Shown one piece after another: positions 21,701 to 32,989 of a DNA stretch of 60,119 nt; the first letter of the stretch is position 1, and every line of letters starts with the position of its first letter. Origin of the DNA: Zygnema cylindricum. Its lineage: Eukaryota > Streptophyta > Zygnematophyceae > Zygnematales > Zygnemataceae. The notes beneath the pieces are model-generated. The model made no database searches and was not told the origin of the DNA. It saw nothing but the letters and a program-made list of their open reading frames with translations. The translations under genes were made by a program, and so were the position numbers. The DNA lies in assembly GCA_037447655.1 (NCBI GenBank), contig JBBHKE010002926.1, positions 201,914-262,032 on the forward strand. The letters are read 5' to 3'.

Positions 21701-24700
21701 CTGTATTTTTACTTCACATAACTTGAAACCTTCTAAATTTCTCCTTTTGATAGCTTTTCCTGTCTCCTATACCCCATCGCCTTACTGCTATGCTGGCTTG
21801 TGTCTCGTGCTAATGGAGATATGAAAGTACTAAGGAAGTCACTTATTTCAACTGAGCTTGTTAATAGCAACACAATTAACTAAGAAGATGTAATTGTGAT
21901 GTTTGAGAGTAAGTTGTCCCCTGGGGTGTCTTTTATTGGTTTTATTATCGTGACGGTCTAGTCTCGAGCCATGCTGATGACTTAATCAACTTGGGGGAAA
22001 ATAGCTTGAAGAGACTAAGTTTGTCTCCTGAATTGTCTTTTATTGGTCATATCAATGTAATAACATTGTTGCCCAGAGGTCTTTTGGTTTTTTGTCTTAG
22101 TCTTGGGCCATACTGATGCCACAATGTGGGGGGAAATAGTTCGAAGAGAGTAATAAGTTTGTCTCCCGGTAGTCTCTTATTGGTTTATATTATCGTGGCA
22201 TTTTTGCTCAAGAGGGGGGAAATAGTTCGACGAGAGTAACGCAAGTTTGTCTCCCGGATGGTCTCTTATTGGTTTATATTATCGTGACATTTTTGCTCAA
22301 GAGGTTTCATTGGTTTATTGCCTTTGGTTTTGTCCCATGCTGATGACTCAATGTGGGGAGAGGATAGCTCGCAGCTGCTTTACCAGCAAGATTGCGATCT
22401 TCGTCATGGGTTCTTCTGTATAGTACTTCTCGAGATGGAATTAGGTGAAGTCCCTCAATCGTTTTCTTTTTCTCGAGAAGAACTTTCAAGCAATAATTAG
22501 GTGAAGCCTCTCAATTTCCTCTTTTGTAGATAAGAACTTATGTGAGGGAAGTAGGGGAAGCCTCTCAATTGCTTTCTTTTTAAGTACTCACGAGATAGAC
22601 TTGGACTTATGTGTCCCTTTTCCCCTCTCCCTCTTCCTCTCCCTGGCCCTCTCTCTCCTTTTCCCTCTCCCATTCTCCTTCTTGCTCTCCCTCTTCCCCT
22701 CCCCCTTTCCCTCTCCCTCCCGATTGCTTTGTTTTTGTAGCTAAGAGCTCATAATGAAGTGAATTTTCACTCAGTTTCATAAACCTCTTCAACTTAAGCC
22801 ATCCATTGAATTTACTGAATATTTACTTGGAAGGGTTGAAATTTCACTAGGCTCCACCTTTACATCGTGCAGAAGGGAAAATGAAGAAAGTTTTTTCTAA
22901 GTCTTGGAAATTCAGCTTAAGCTGTACAGAGAAAACTTGAGTTAAGCTTTTGTCTGTTTTCCTTTTGTCTGTGAAAATATAAGTTATTGACTTAACAAGC
23001 TGGGCCTCTGTTTTGTGACAGTTTGAACACATTGTACAGAAAGGTTATGAAGAAAGGGCCCTCGATCCTCATTGCAAAGGACACGAAGCAGCATGTGCGC
23101 ATTCTCTTTTTGCTTTCTTTTTGCTTTCGCTTTTCCTTCATTTTGTTTTCTTTTCCTTTTTTTTCTCAAAATGTTGGGATCATAAATGCAGAACACGGTA
23201 GCTTTAGAGATTGCACATTAGGAAAAACCACATAAAGTATTGGGTAAACATGACTAGATACATTAGGAAAGACCACATCAATTATGGGTAAACATGACTA
23301 GATACATTAGGAAAGACCACATTAATTTTGCTGGAATATGAGGTTATGGGCATTTGATGCCATGCAAAAAACAGGCAAGGAATGGAATTTTTTGGTTAAG
23401 GGAGAATGGCGATCCATAGAAACGGAGAAAGTGGGGACACAATTTTACTATGTACTATCCATTTCTTGTATCAAGTTTTCCCCTTATCCTTGGCAAATGG
23501 ATCTTTTCCAGCCAAAGCAACATTTCTTGGTAGTATATATGTAGCCGATTCTAAAAATACCTGCCGAGCTCATTTTTTCACTTATCATTATTATTTTTAT
23601 TTTATCTGTTATTCACTTCTTTTCCACTTTGGACAAACTTCTTCTTGCCAGTTACACCAACTGTTAAAAAATATATAGTGTGGGGTTTATTTTGGTGTTA
23701 TCAATTTTAGTTTAAGTCCGAGTGACGAGGACAATTTTCAACCGCTTACCAAATTAGCTTTAAGAAAAAACGATTACTATGAATAATGCTATTTTATGTT
23801 CAGGGGCCAGAAAAACCAGCTCCAAATTAGTGTTATTAAACTCAGGGTCTAGTGCATTATGAATCTTTTCTCTCCTCATCCCGTGCACTTGCTTTTAGCT
23901 TATAAGCATATTAAATATTCAAATTAATTAACATATTATAAGATGCTAAGATTTTGTGTTTTATTTTTCTGTTTGATACTTAGCATATTCTTAAAATATG
24001 CTAAGTATTCATGCCAAAATACTTGTCCTACATGGTTCTTGGAGTTCATAAACTGCAAAGGTAAACTAATAGGTAAATTGGTTAGTAACGGGTAAACTGG
24101 TTACTAATAGGTGGGCAGAGGTTTCCTCATCTGATCATAACCTACACTGGCATTCTGAGGTTGGTGACTGAAAAATGTGTAATATGGTTTTTTTTGGGGC
24201 TTTGGTCAGGTTTTTGGCTGTTTCAGTTCGGAAGAATGGAAAGTTGCGACAAGATATTATGGGAACGGGGAGTGCTTTGTATTTCAGGTTGGCCTACATG
24301 ATCATATTAAATAGTGTTACAGAAGGATAAGGTTTATTTTGGGACTAAAGAGACTCAGATTTAAGAGGATTAGCTAATGGATGATCACCTCATATGATAC
24401 AGACTGGCAGTATGGTTTTATGATTTATTTAGCAATAGAGAGTGTCTTGAATCTATTGGGAATTTGTTGTACTTCTTGTCTACCGGATAACAATGGCAGT
24501 GGTAATTGTGAAATCACCCCTCTCCCTCTCCGGCTCCCTCTCCCTCCCCTCACCCGCTTCCCCCCTCTTTTCTCCTCTCCCCCCTCTCGCCCCTCTTCCC
24601 TGCTCTCTCCATCTCTCTCCTCTGCTCTCTTCCCCTCTCTCCCTCTTTCTCCCACACTTCAAAATGGATTTCTTATGCAAGATTTACAATAAGGTTTGGC

Positions 24701-27700
24701 ACCAAAGTACAAATATTTAAAAGATTATTAACAACATTCATGACCATATGGCAAAAGGCAAAGCACTATTAAGCAAAACATCTTATTTCATAAAGGAAAA
24801 ACAAGGCACCCATTTATTAGAGGCAGGAAACAAATGATGGAAAGGAATCACTAACGAGTTTGTGGGAGAGAAGTGTGGTGATATTAACAAAGAATCAAAT
24901 GATGGAAGGTAATCACAACAGAGAGAGGCGCTGCTTTTGAGCTGCACAGTAGGAGGAAAAGCTGTTTTAAGAACCTTCTTTCTTTGTTTTTCTCTTGTAT
25001 TTGTTATGGAATGACTTTGTAAATAGTAGTGATAACACACTATTCTAAGAGGAAAACCAGTACGGTACGGCCTTCTTTCTTTGCTTTTCTCTTGTAGTAA
25101 TTGTGGAGACCAGTGTCTTTGTAAATGATAGGGATACATTTTGGACACTCTAAGATTTACTTCTAGAGAGGACACTATGGTGATCTCTCGAGATGTCATC
25201 TTATCAATGCCGAGATTTATAACACCTTGTGTTGCTATTAGTGTTAAATGTCTCTTTCTCCACTTTAAAAAACTTTACTCTTCGCTCTAAGTCTCCAAGT
25301 GTGTGTAATTTTCATTTGGAGACCGCCAATCGGAAGGTAAAAAGTGTTTCTTTTCGTCGCAACCTGATTATTTATCAGATAAGTTTGCACGAAGAAAAAT
25401 GAATTTGGAGGCAGGAATCAACGCTAATAGCGATACAAGGTGCAGAAGTAAACTATCTATGTTATTCCATAACCCACATATGACAAACTAAGAGAGACTG
25501 GATGAGGTGGTTGTGACAGGTAAAACCGGAGCTCAAAGCTTTTCGATGGACAAGGGCAAACAGCTATTTTATGTATTCCACCTCCAGGGTTCTAGCTATG
25601 GGTGGAGGGTAATTACTTCTTTACCCTGTGAAAGCTTTTTTTTGGCAAGAACAAGGATGTTTTGATGTCTACCTACTTATGTGGTGCAAAGAATATGTGT
25701 GCATTGTGGTCCATAGATAGCGAAATCCATGATACGCAAAATCTTGAAACGCGCTCGATCAGTAGTTTATTGGGCAGTTTACACATAAAATTTAAAGAAA
25801 GCAGCAGCTTTTCTGGGCACTATATGAACACCACTATTATATATTGTTAAGGAACAAAATGGACCACAGGCCACCGTTTTTTAGTATGGTCAATGCAGTT
25901 CACATCAGACTGTAGACCAAACTAGCCTTATGAACCAGATTTTGCACAGCTACAAAAATTAGGTTGGACGATAGTAAACATCTGGTTTTATGCACCATGA
26001 TGTGGAGTTTACCTGACAACATGCATAAATTGGAGAAAGTGTATTATGGTTCACACTACTTCATGGTTCACACTACTTCATGTACATAATAAAAAATGGC
26101 CAATTGTTGTGGTTAGGTCACATATATGCACTCCAATTATAAGGACTATGTCCCCATACTGTTTCATATGTAGGCCTTGGAAAACAAGGCACCGGCACCT
26201 AAGTATGATTTACGCTACACTGCCCACCGTTTTTAGAGTTAAAGCCTTTTTTCGGGCTCTCAAAAAGTACTTTTTCTCTTCACACAGTTTTTAGACTTTC
26301 AACTGTGACATCTCAGTCGAAGAGTAAGACCGTTACGTTTCGATTGCTAAACAAAAATTGAACCGTCAGTCACGAAGTTAAACGCCTTATGTTCAACTCT
26401 AATAAAGATGGGCGGTGTAGTTACTGGCTCTAGTTTCTGACTAGTCATTGGAATTTGGTGGTAGGCCCAAAGAAAAACTTGTGATTTAGGCTAGTATTGG
26501 TTATTTCTTTGATTAGTTATTTGATTAGTTATTGGAAGTTTGTGGTAAGGCGAAAGAATTCCCTGTTTTTTTTATGTTGTTTTTTTGTAATAATTGGCGT
26601 TGAATTCGTTTTAGCTGAAATTGTTGTGTTTTCCATGTTTTTCTGTTACAGTTGAAGCTGAGTACGTTTTTGGTTGGAAATCGGTGTTTTCATTTTTCTC
26701 TTTTTTCAGGGCCCATTACAGTCTCCACATCAACGCTGACCTCATTAGTGGATGCAGTGGAGAATGTGAGACTTTTGGGAGTGTACCATTGGCCGGGTGA
26801 GTGAATACTCCCCGTTTTTGGTTTTTTTGTTTTTTATTTAGGAGAGAGGGACATTCGCTGCATTGTTTTGGTTTATTCTTTTTCGCTATTTAGAGGAGAA
26901 GTTTCTTTTGCATTTTAGGAGAGAAAGAGAAGTTTTAGTACATGATTTCTGTTAATTGTCTTTTAGGGGGAAGGCTTGAAGGAAGGGGGGTGACATTGCA
27001 GTTATCCTCTTGTAATGATTAAGAAGGGGAATTTTGATAACTTATAAGAAAACTTTCATGGTTAGGTGGACAAGAGCTCTTGTAGTAGTGAAACCCATGA
27101 GTTCCAGTTTACTTCAATTTACTTCCATATACTTCCACGTAGTTCCATGTATCTCGATAGTAAAATCTTTAAGTTCCATATAGTTTCATGTACACCCATA
27201 TGGGAAGAATTCAAAAGTCCTGAGTTCAAATCCTGTTCTATTTTCTTGATACATTGTACTATTGCACGCATTCAGATTAAATTCATTTCTCTGTTTATTT
27301 TCTGGCATCTTAGAGGTTGTCGGTAGTTTATTGCAAAATCTTGTCCATCTTCTTCGTTTTATGGATAATCGATCCTACCCAAAAAGAAAAGAGTTCAAAA
27401 CAGGAAGTTACAAAAAGGCATTTACTTGTCAATGGTACATTGGTGAAACACCATTGATTTTGTTTCCCGTTGGTAAATCTCACAATTTTTGACGAAACCG
27501 TATAATTGTCACTAACAATGTCAATTTTTGTACTAAAAGAACGATATCCACGTAAAAAATTTACATGTTTTATAACATGTTTGTATGTTACTGTTGTGGA
27601 AAACTCGAGAGTGGCAAAGTGAAGCTCACTCAGTTTTGAAATGTGATTATTTAATTTATTGTATCTATTATTTTGATTCATTGAGGGAACTGGTTTTTGT

Positions 27701-27784
27701 TTTTTTTTTATCTTTGTTTAAACATGTAATAACAGGTCGGAGGACTTTGAACTACTCCATGTTGAAGTTTGGGGTTTTCGGTAG
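18761..27784 (+). CDS. TLDc-domain protein, nine exons, 643 aa
   Basis: Exons by phase: 18761-19147, 19797-20350, 21017-21554, 22368-22444, 23022-23094, 24210-24287, 25520-25608, 26710-26796, 27736-27784. The TLDc domain fills the last about 155 residues: LPARLRSSSWVLLYSTSRDG, NTLYRKVMKKGPSILIAKDT, FGCFSSEEWKVATRYYGNGE, AFRWTRANSYFM, LAMGGG, SGCSGECETFGS and DFELLHVEVWGF at the extreme C-terminus. TLDc proteins protect against oxidative damage, and some bind the V-ATPase; the role here is inferred from that. The about 490-residue N-terminal part is Ser/Gly-rich and mostly unrecognised, with one helix-like block at the exon 1/2 join (LLRAFVEGFLAPF); I see no EF-hand or LysM. The exon 1 donor (GTTTGT), exon 5 donor (GTGCGC) and exon 4 acceptor are weak but are fixed by phase and domain continuity. 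Introns 1, 6 and 7 carry miniature elements. Confidence 0.85.
19431..19614. mobile_element. Decayed miniature element in TLDc intron 1
   Basis: The left end reads TACACTATCCATCACTAATAG and the right end CTCTAATAGCGATGTAAG. It belongs to the shorter subfamily with a GAGTTAATAGCTCTAATTCGAG-like block split by mutations. The right terminus is blurred. Confidence 0.6.
20535..21016 (+). repeat. Tandem copies of the intron 2 / exon 3 border
   Basis: Three to four degenerate units of about 130 bp. Each has GACTTGTCTTTAGGTG, TTTTTGTGxTCATxCCxTTGA, a copy of the splice acceptor (GTGGCTCGACAGGTATA at about 20696; ATGGCGTTACAAGTACA at about 20867), and TTCAAAAATCAAC. The last unit provides the acceptor used at 21016/21017. 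Earlier copies have AG changed or are followed by stops. Confidence 0.75.
21900..22367 (+). repeat. Tandem copies of the intron 3 / exon 4 border
   Basis: Four or so degenerate units of 90-130 bp with GCTGATGACTxAAT, GGGGGAAATAG followed by a TTCGAAGAGAG-like block, TTTGTCTCCCGG and TCTTATTGGTTTATATTATCG. The block GGGGAGAGGATAG that ends intron 3 is the last member, and CTCGCAG of exon 4 corresponds to the TTCGAAGAG block in the others. Confidence 0.7.
22445..22600 (+). repeat. Tandem copies of the exon 4 / intron 4 donor
   Basis: The real donor GAATTAG/GTGAAGTCCCTC at 22444/22445 is followed by TAATTAG/GTGAAGCCTCTC at about 22494-22512 and AAGTAGGGGAAGCCTCTC at about 22551-22568. Spacing is about 56-60 bp. 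The second copy keeps a GT donor; the third has lost it. Confidence 0.7.
22617..22718. repeat. CCCTCT-rich tract in TLDc intron 4
   Basis: About 100 bases of almost pure C and T built from TCCCTCTCC units. No coding content. Confidence 0.75.
24518..24655. repeat. CCCTCTCC-rich tract in TLDc intron 6
   Basis: A pyrimidine tract of CCCTCTCC and CTCTCC units. It produces open frames on both strands that are not genes. Confidence 0.75.
25219..25444. mobile_element. Miniature element in TLDc intron 6
   Basis: It starts TAACACCTTGTGTTGCTATTA and ends GCTAATAGCGATACAAGGTG. Interior blocks (CCAATCGGAAG, TTTGCACGAAGAAAA) match the long subfamily represented at 1393-1612. Confidence 0.75.
26216..26419. 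mobile_element. Miniature element in TLDc intron 7
   Basis: The 204-bp copy starts TACACTGCCCACCG and ends GATGGGCGGTGTA, with TA at both ends. It belongs to the TGCCCA-type terminal-repeat subfamily, also seen at 36874-37076. Confidence 0.75.
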
Positions 27785-30182
27785 AGGAAGTCCTCAAGCA
27801 GCTTTAACCGGTACTTTCGGAAGGTTCAGATTTTGATAAAATTGGTTTATTGTTTGTTATTGATTTATTATTATTGATAGCTTTCGTATAATATTGGTTT
27901 GTTGTTTATGATTGATAGATAATTATTGATAGGATATTTATGAGAACGATTTGTTGTTTATTATTGACAGGTTTTTTTTGTTAATTGAAGGGCTTATTCC
28001 GAAGGTTTTTATAGAGCTTTGGTCGACAGATTGTATTTTTTTAAACAAAGCATCAAAAGTTGTCGATAAAACGATCATGTTCGTGGTTTGAATTGATTCT
28101 TTTTCTTTTCAACTATTGATTTGGGAATTAGATGCTTCTCCTGTTCTTGCTTCTTTAGAAAGCCGATCAAGGATGTTAATTGGTATTGACAATAGTATGA
28201 AATGGTGATATCAACAATAGTATTAAATGGTGATATCAGCAATAGTTTTAAATGGTGATATCACGGATAGTATTAAACAACGACTAATCCTCAAATTTCG
28301 ATTGCTCCTATGGTGTTTTTTCACAGGGCACATATTTGGGAGTGATGGCATTGATGGGTGGACTTTTGTTTGGGCCGGTTTTTTGGAACATTTGGAGACT
28401 ATCGATTCTAAAGTCTCCATTTTGGTGTATTGGACGTTTTCAGAAGTGTAAGAAAGAATTGGATTGTTGTACACGAATAAAGCTTGTGAGAAGGCAGTGG
28501 GATAATTTTATCCTGGTAGAGTTAGGATTATGGTACTTTTATTTTGAAATATTAATTTGTTTTTACATTTCTTTTTCATTAAACCGCTGTATTTATGGGA
28601 TATGTCATAGTAGTAATAACCGTTCTTCATGTTATTTTCATGCTATTTAAGTTTGTAAGTGATTTTTTATGTTGTAAGTGGTTTTGGTCGGTACAAATTT
28701 ATGAGATTCAATGTTATTTAGATTTTGACTCAGCGCACAATTTGTTGCGGTGGTACTTTGTTTGCAAAAGAAATTTATATTGGGGAATGTCTTTTATTAT
28801 TCCCTGGAGCGAATTTGACATTCATATCTGTTTGTATGTACCTGTATTTGGTCAACAAATAGTGTCAACTGCTCGAAGTCATGGAAATGTCTGATCTTTA
28901 AACTTTTATGGTTTGGAATGTGTAGCTAATTGTCTGATATGCAGTTGATTGGACGTGAAAATGCATTAACCTTGTAAGATTTTAGATATTTGTCTTTTGT
29001 ATTCTTGCTCCAAAATAGACGTCACAGAACAGCAAAGCCAGAATGTACGTCACGAAGTGATCATTGATCTAACAGAGGATTAGCAGAGTCTTCATTGTAG
29101 TTTCCCACTGCATTTCCTCCCTCTTGCCCACTAAAAAACCATAAAAAACACTTGTTGACAGTTCAAAGACATGGACATGTCTCAACCTTGTAAATTTTTA
29201 GTTCCTAGGATGTCTGTAACAAATTGTAATGGATTGGAAAGTGTATTGTACATGGATACAAAGTTAAGCCATAAAATTTCATGCATTTGACTTGAGCATT
29301 TTCACACCAGAACAGCAGTTATAGAAAGAGCAAAGTCGAAGTGTAAGATATGAAAATATGATAGATCTCACACGATGTTTCCAACAAAATGTTACATTTA
29401 ACACAATTGGAAGGCATCTCTTACTACAGATTAGTAACACATCCCTCAGTTCTTCACTGCATATACTTTCTCTTGCCCATGTTAAACATTCTTCACAAAA
29501 AACCGGATTATTGTAGTCACTGCATTTTCAAACACAATACTGGGGAGACAATGCTTCCTATACGTCTCACCCACTCCCAAAACCCAAAATTTAAAAGCCC
29601 ACCCACTGTATCCAGAAAAAATGGTCACTGGACACGCAAGACAGACAGTAGCCAGAACAAAAACAAGCAAAATATTGTTGCAGAAACAATCTCCTACAGC
29701 AAATAAAAGTAGTTTCACATGCTAAGCCCGATAACCTTTTACTCCTTTCATAGCATCATCTTCATCTTCTTTCAATGCCAGCAAAACCAACACATGGGAA
29801 ACAAGAAAAAAAACTGCCAACAAATTTGGCATACACTTGTACAGAGTGGCACGCCTCAGTTGTTAAGGAATTAGACGCTCATAGAGGAATTCACAACATT
29901 TTGAATTCGTACCACTTAATGATTTCAATTTCTTTCGAACAAAATTTGAATGGTGACAGAAGACAGCCAGAAAAAAAGTAAAAAGGAAATTATCTTTAGC
30001 AGCTCAGATTTATGGCTGAAAAAAGGCGACAGAACAAATGGTTCCCGTCAATACCACTTTGGCAACCAATTGGATAGACAAAAAAAAAAAAAAAACTGGT
30101 AGTACACTAAAGCATCGTGAAAATGCTGTAATGCTGAATAGAATGGAATTTTGTATACTATGATCAGAACTGCACTTATTTC
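27785..30182. other. Intergenic between TLDc (+) and START (-) genes
   Basis: The two genes converge here, so this holds both 3' ends. Near 28190-28285 there are three copies of a 29-bp unit (AAATGGTGATATCA). From 28331 a frame of about 105 codons after an acceptor-like TTTTTCACAG encodes a hydrophobic Gly/Leu/Phe/Trp segment; there is no family match, and I do not call it a gene. The rest shows no recognisable content. Confidence 0.5.
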
Positions 30183-31592
30183 TCATCCATGAATTTTCCT
30201 CTCTTCAGTTTCAATTTCACAAACCTCAAACTCCTCGAACTCTTTCCCGCACTCAATAAACTCTTCTACACTCTGGCACTCTTGAAAATCCTCCACATTC
30301 TCCAATTGCTCAAAATCTTCCCTACTACTGCTGTCTTCAATTCCACATCTATCCTCCGTTAAACTGCCGTGACTCTCACTACTACACCGAGAACTGGAAA
30401 CAAAATCTTGAGCTTTTTCCATATCATTCTTTTCAGATATTTTCGCCTTTAGCTGGAACTTTGCGTCAGCTTGAATCAAAAATACAGGCAAAATATGCTT
30501 CACATTTCGTCCAGAAGCTTGATATTTCCGAATACCCACCTCAATTTTTTGAACATACTGCCACATACCATGTGAGATTCCCATCTTTGCAATATTTCTC
30601 GATAGTCCCGACTCTTCCTGATGGAAATTGATAATTTCACACGCTGTAAGTTGTCCATTCCCTTTCTTTCCTTCGATGGGAGCAATTCTCCAACCCGAAA
30701 GAAAAAAATCAATACGCCATGGATTCGCTCTTTTAGGAGCCGAAGGATGTGTGGTTAATTTCGATATACAATGAAACGTCCTTTCCTTTAAAGACCAAAT
30801 CTTCCTTGCTACAACATATTCTCGGTCTCGCAAAAATAAAGGAAACTTCCGTATCCACTGAGCAACTTGACAGCCATTTTCATTCCAGTCCTCCAAAGTT
30901 GATGAAGAAACTCGAGCGTCATCCCATTCAGATCTATAAGCGTCATCTAAAAAGAAATCTCGAGCTGTTTCTGTATCACAATCTTCCACAACCATACGGC
31001 TACGGTACTCCGTAGGATTATTTATTGAATCTCGAGACCAAGAAGCGTACGAAAGTGAATCCGTTGTACGGTCCATCGTTTTTTTGAAGCCATCCGTTAA
31101 CCAAGAAGCTTCTCCTCCTTCTCCTTCTCCTTCTCCTAACCCTGTGAGAAAAACCTCAAGGTCTAAATCTGTAACAGCAGGACCTTCATTTTCTTTACAA
31201 AATGAGTCTGAAAAACGGTCAGGGAAAGTAAAAGAAGCTGGTTTTTCTATATTTTCTTGTCTACTGGAACCTAATGTAAGCCATTTTCTTCTTACAAAAG
31301 CTGCTGGTTCTTGATCTCTGTCAGTCAAAAACTCAGAATCTGTGCTTACGGAAATGTCATCTGATTCAGTTCCAGTTTCAGTTAAGGATCCCGTAGTAGA
31401 TCCGTCTTGATCAAGAGAATCTTGACTTTCTCTCCTCCTTAAAGCAATTTGTCTCCCTTGTTTCCTTAAACTTTCTAAGACTCCTTCAACTGCAAGTCTT
31501 TGGAGAAAGTCTTCCAGTTCTTTATCTACTGCGTCTGCAGAAGGATCCTCGGATACAGAAAACATGCTAAAATCGTCTATTTTTACGGACAT
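30183..31592 (-). CDS. START-domain lipid-transfer protein, single exon, 469 aa
   Basis: One uninterrupted frame from ATG at 31592 to TGA at 30183. Residues about 190-385 form a START domain of the plant polyketide cyclase/dehydrase and lipid transport superfamily: ARDFFLDDAYRSEWDD, WIRKFPLFLRDREYVVARKI, NPWRIDFFLSGWRIAPIEG, NGQLTACEIINFH and GMWQYVQKIEVG. Such domains bind a lipid in a helix-grip fold. The N-terminal 190 residues are acidic and Ser-rich with a short helix (ELEDFLQRLAVEGVLESLRK). The last 80 are strongly Glu-rich. No signal peptide or membrane segment is visible. To my knowledge flowering-plant relatives are spliced, so the lack of introns is notable. Confidence 0.85.
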   Translation of the reverse strand: MSVKIDDFSMFSVSEDPSADAVDKELEDFLQRLAVEGVLESLRKQGRQIALRRRESQDSLDQDGSTTGSLTETGTESDDISVSTDSEFLTDRDQEPAAFVRRKWLTLGSSRQENIEKPASFTFPDRFSDSFCKENEGPAVTDLDLEVFLTGLGEGEGEGGEASWLTDGFKKTMDRTTDSLSYASWSRDSINNPTEYRSRMVVEDCDTETARDFFLDDAYRSEWDDARVSSSTLEDWNENGCQVAQWIRKFPLFLRDREYVVARKIWSLKERTFHCISKLTTHPSAPKRANPWRIDFFLSGWRIAPIEGKKGNGQLTACEIINFHQEESGLSRNIAKMGISHGMWQYVQKIEVGIRKYQASGRNVKHILPVFLIQADAKFQLKAKISEKNDMEKAQDFVSSSRCSSESHGSLTEDRCGIEDSSSREDFEQLENVEDFQECQSVEEFIECGKEFEEFEVCEIETEERKIHG

Positions 31593-31609
31593 GGTTCCTG
31601 GTTTTCGAG

Positions 31610-31735
31610 ATTATTGACAAGAGATGTTAGAGAGAGAGATGAGAGGTGAGAGAGAGATGAGGGAGAGATGAGAGGTGAGAGAGAGATGTGAGAGAGATGA
31701 GAGAGAGAGATGAGAGAGAGAGATGAGAGATGTTA
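31610..31735. repeat. GAGAGATGA-rich tract upstream of the START gene
   Basis: Repeats of GAGAGATGAGAG within 20-145 bp of the START ATG, so on the transcribed strand a CT-rich (TCTCTCATC) 5' UTR or core promoter. CT-rich leaders are common in plants; a role here is inference. Confidence 0.6.
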
Positions 31736-32709
31736 GTGGATAAGAACTTAACTACTAAAATTAATCAGATTGTAGAAAGGCAGCAGCTATGCAAAATGTT
31801 GCAGCAGATATGCAAAGTGTTGCAGCAGCTTTTCCATTGTGATGCTTTCCCTGTAACTTTGTGAATCAGATGGACAGGGAGGCTTTGTTCTGCAAATACG
31901 TAGAAATAGGATCCACTTTTAGCCAAGGAGGATCCACCTCTCCAAAGTACAGCAGATTCGTTCAAATAATGACAAACGATTAATCCACCAATCGCAGGCC
32001 AACAGAGCAGAATTCAAACGTACGGAAATGATTGGACACCTCTTGTACATATTTTTTGTACTATACGCGCATTACGCTTTTGAAAGATTCCATTCTCGCA
32101 CACTTGAACTAGGATACGAGGCGGCGAGCTTTGGACCGTACGCGTGTCTCGATTTCAATCGAGTGAACCGCGCTGTTTAGTGGAAATCAAACTGACTTTG
32201 GTGGTTTTTGTAGCTTCATTATGCATTAATCCACTCTATTATAAATTTAAACAAAAAATAGCATTTACATTTCAAGCAAAGGACGCTATATAGTATAATT
32301 CAAAACGCGGACGTCTCGAGGCAATAAAAACTAATCTAGACCGTTGATTTCACAGTATGGAAAGTAATGAACGGTAGATTCGATTCAAGCGGCGGAAGTG
32401 CCAACAACAATGGGCGCTAACGTTGCTCTAACCGCAAGATAGTGAATCTGACCAGGTGTCAGTCAGGCGCGTTCGGCTTGCCACGTGTGATGTGAAGCTT
32501 CGAAATCCAAACGTGCAAAGAATATCCCCCTATTACACGGCAGGTTTCAAGGCCATTGCGTCGTCTTGGTATCCACGCTGGCGATACTTTCCGCGGGAAT
32601 ATGATTCAAATGGGGATCTAAAAGCAACGGTTACGATTAACGATTGCCTATGTGATGTTGATTTTATAATAATAATATAAGAGTAACAAATTAAAGGATG
32701 TTGACATAG

Positions 32710-32780
32710 GGTTCCATGATCTAGCGGTTATGATGTCAGACTCTGAATCTGAATGCCCGAGTTCAATTCTCGGTGGAACC
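32710..32780 (+). tRNA. tRNA-Gln (anticodon CUG)
   Basis: The acceptor stem GGTTCCA/TGGAACC is perfect. The anticodon stem TCAGA/TCTGA encloses CTCTGAA, so the anticodon is CTG. The T arm is CCGAG-TTCAATT-CTCGG. A TTTTT Pol III stop follows at 32781-32785. The D stem is weak (ATCT against TGAT, three pairs), so it may be a functional gene or a slightly decayed copy. Confidence 0.85.
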
Positions 32781-32918
32781 TTTTTAGTAGTGTTGGGTAT
32801 CGGGTAGATTCATATCGCGATAATCTCGATATTCGATATATCGAATATCGATCGAGGAGGATCCTCGATATATCGTACCGAGACCAACATAAATTATCGC
32901 GATATATATCGCAAAAAT

Positions 32919-32977
32919 TAGCGGTTATGATGTCAGACTCTGAATCTGAATGCCCGAGTTCAATTCTCGGTGGAACC
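32919..32977 (+). pseudogene. 5'-truncated tRNA-Gln copy
   Basis: Identical to the first tRNA-Gln from AGCGGTTATGATG to the 3' end and its TTTTT, 197 bp downstream. The acceptor 5' strand and first D-stem strand are replaced by GCAAAAATT. It runs straight into the N gap. Confidence 0.85.
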
Positions 32978-32989
32978 TTTTTAGTAGTG

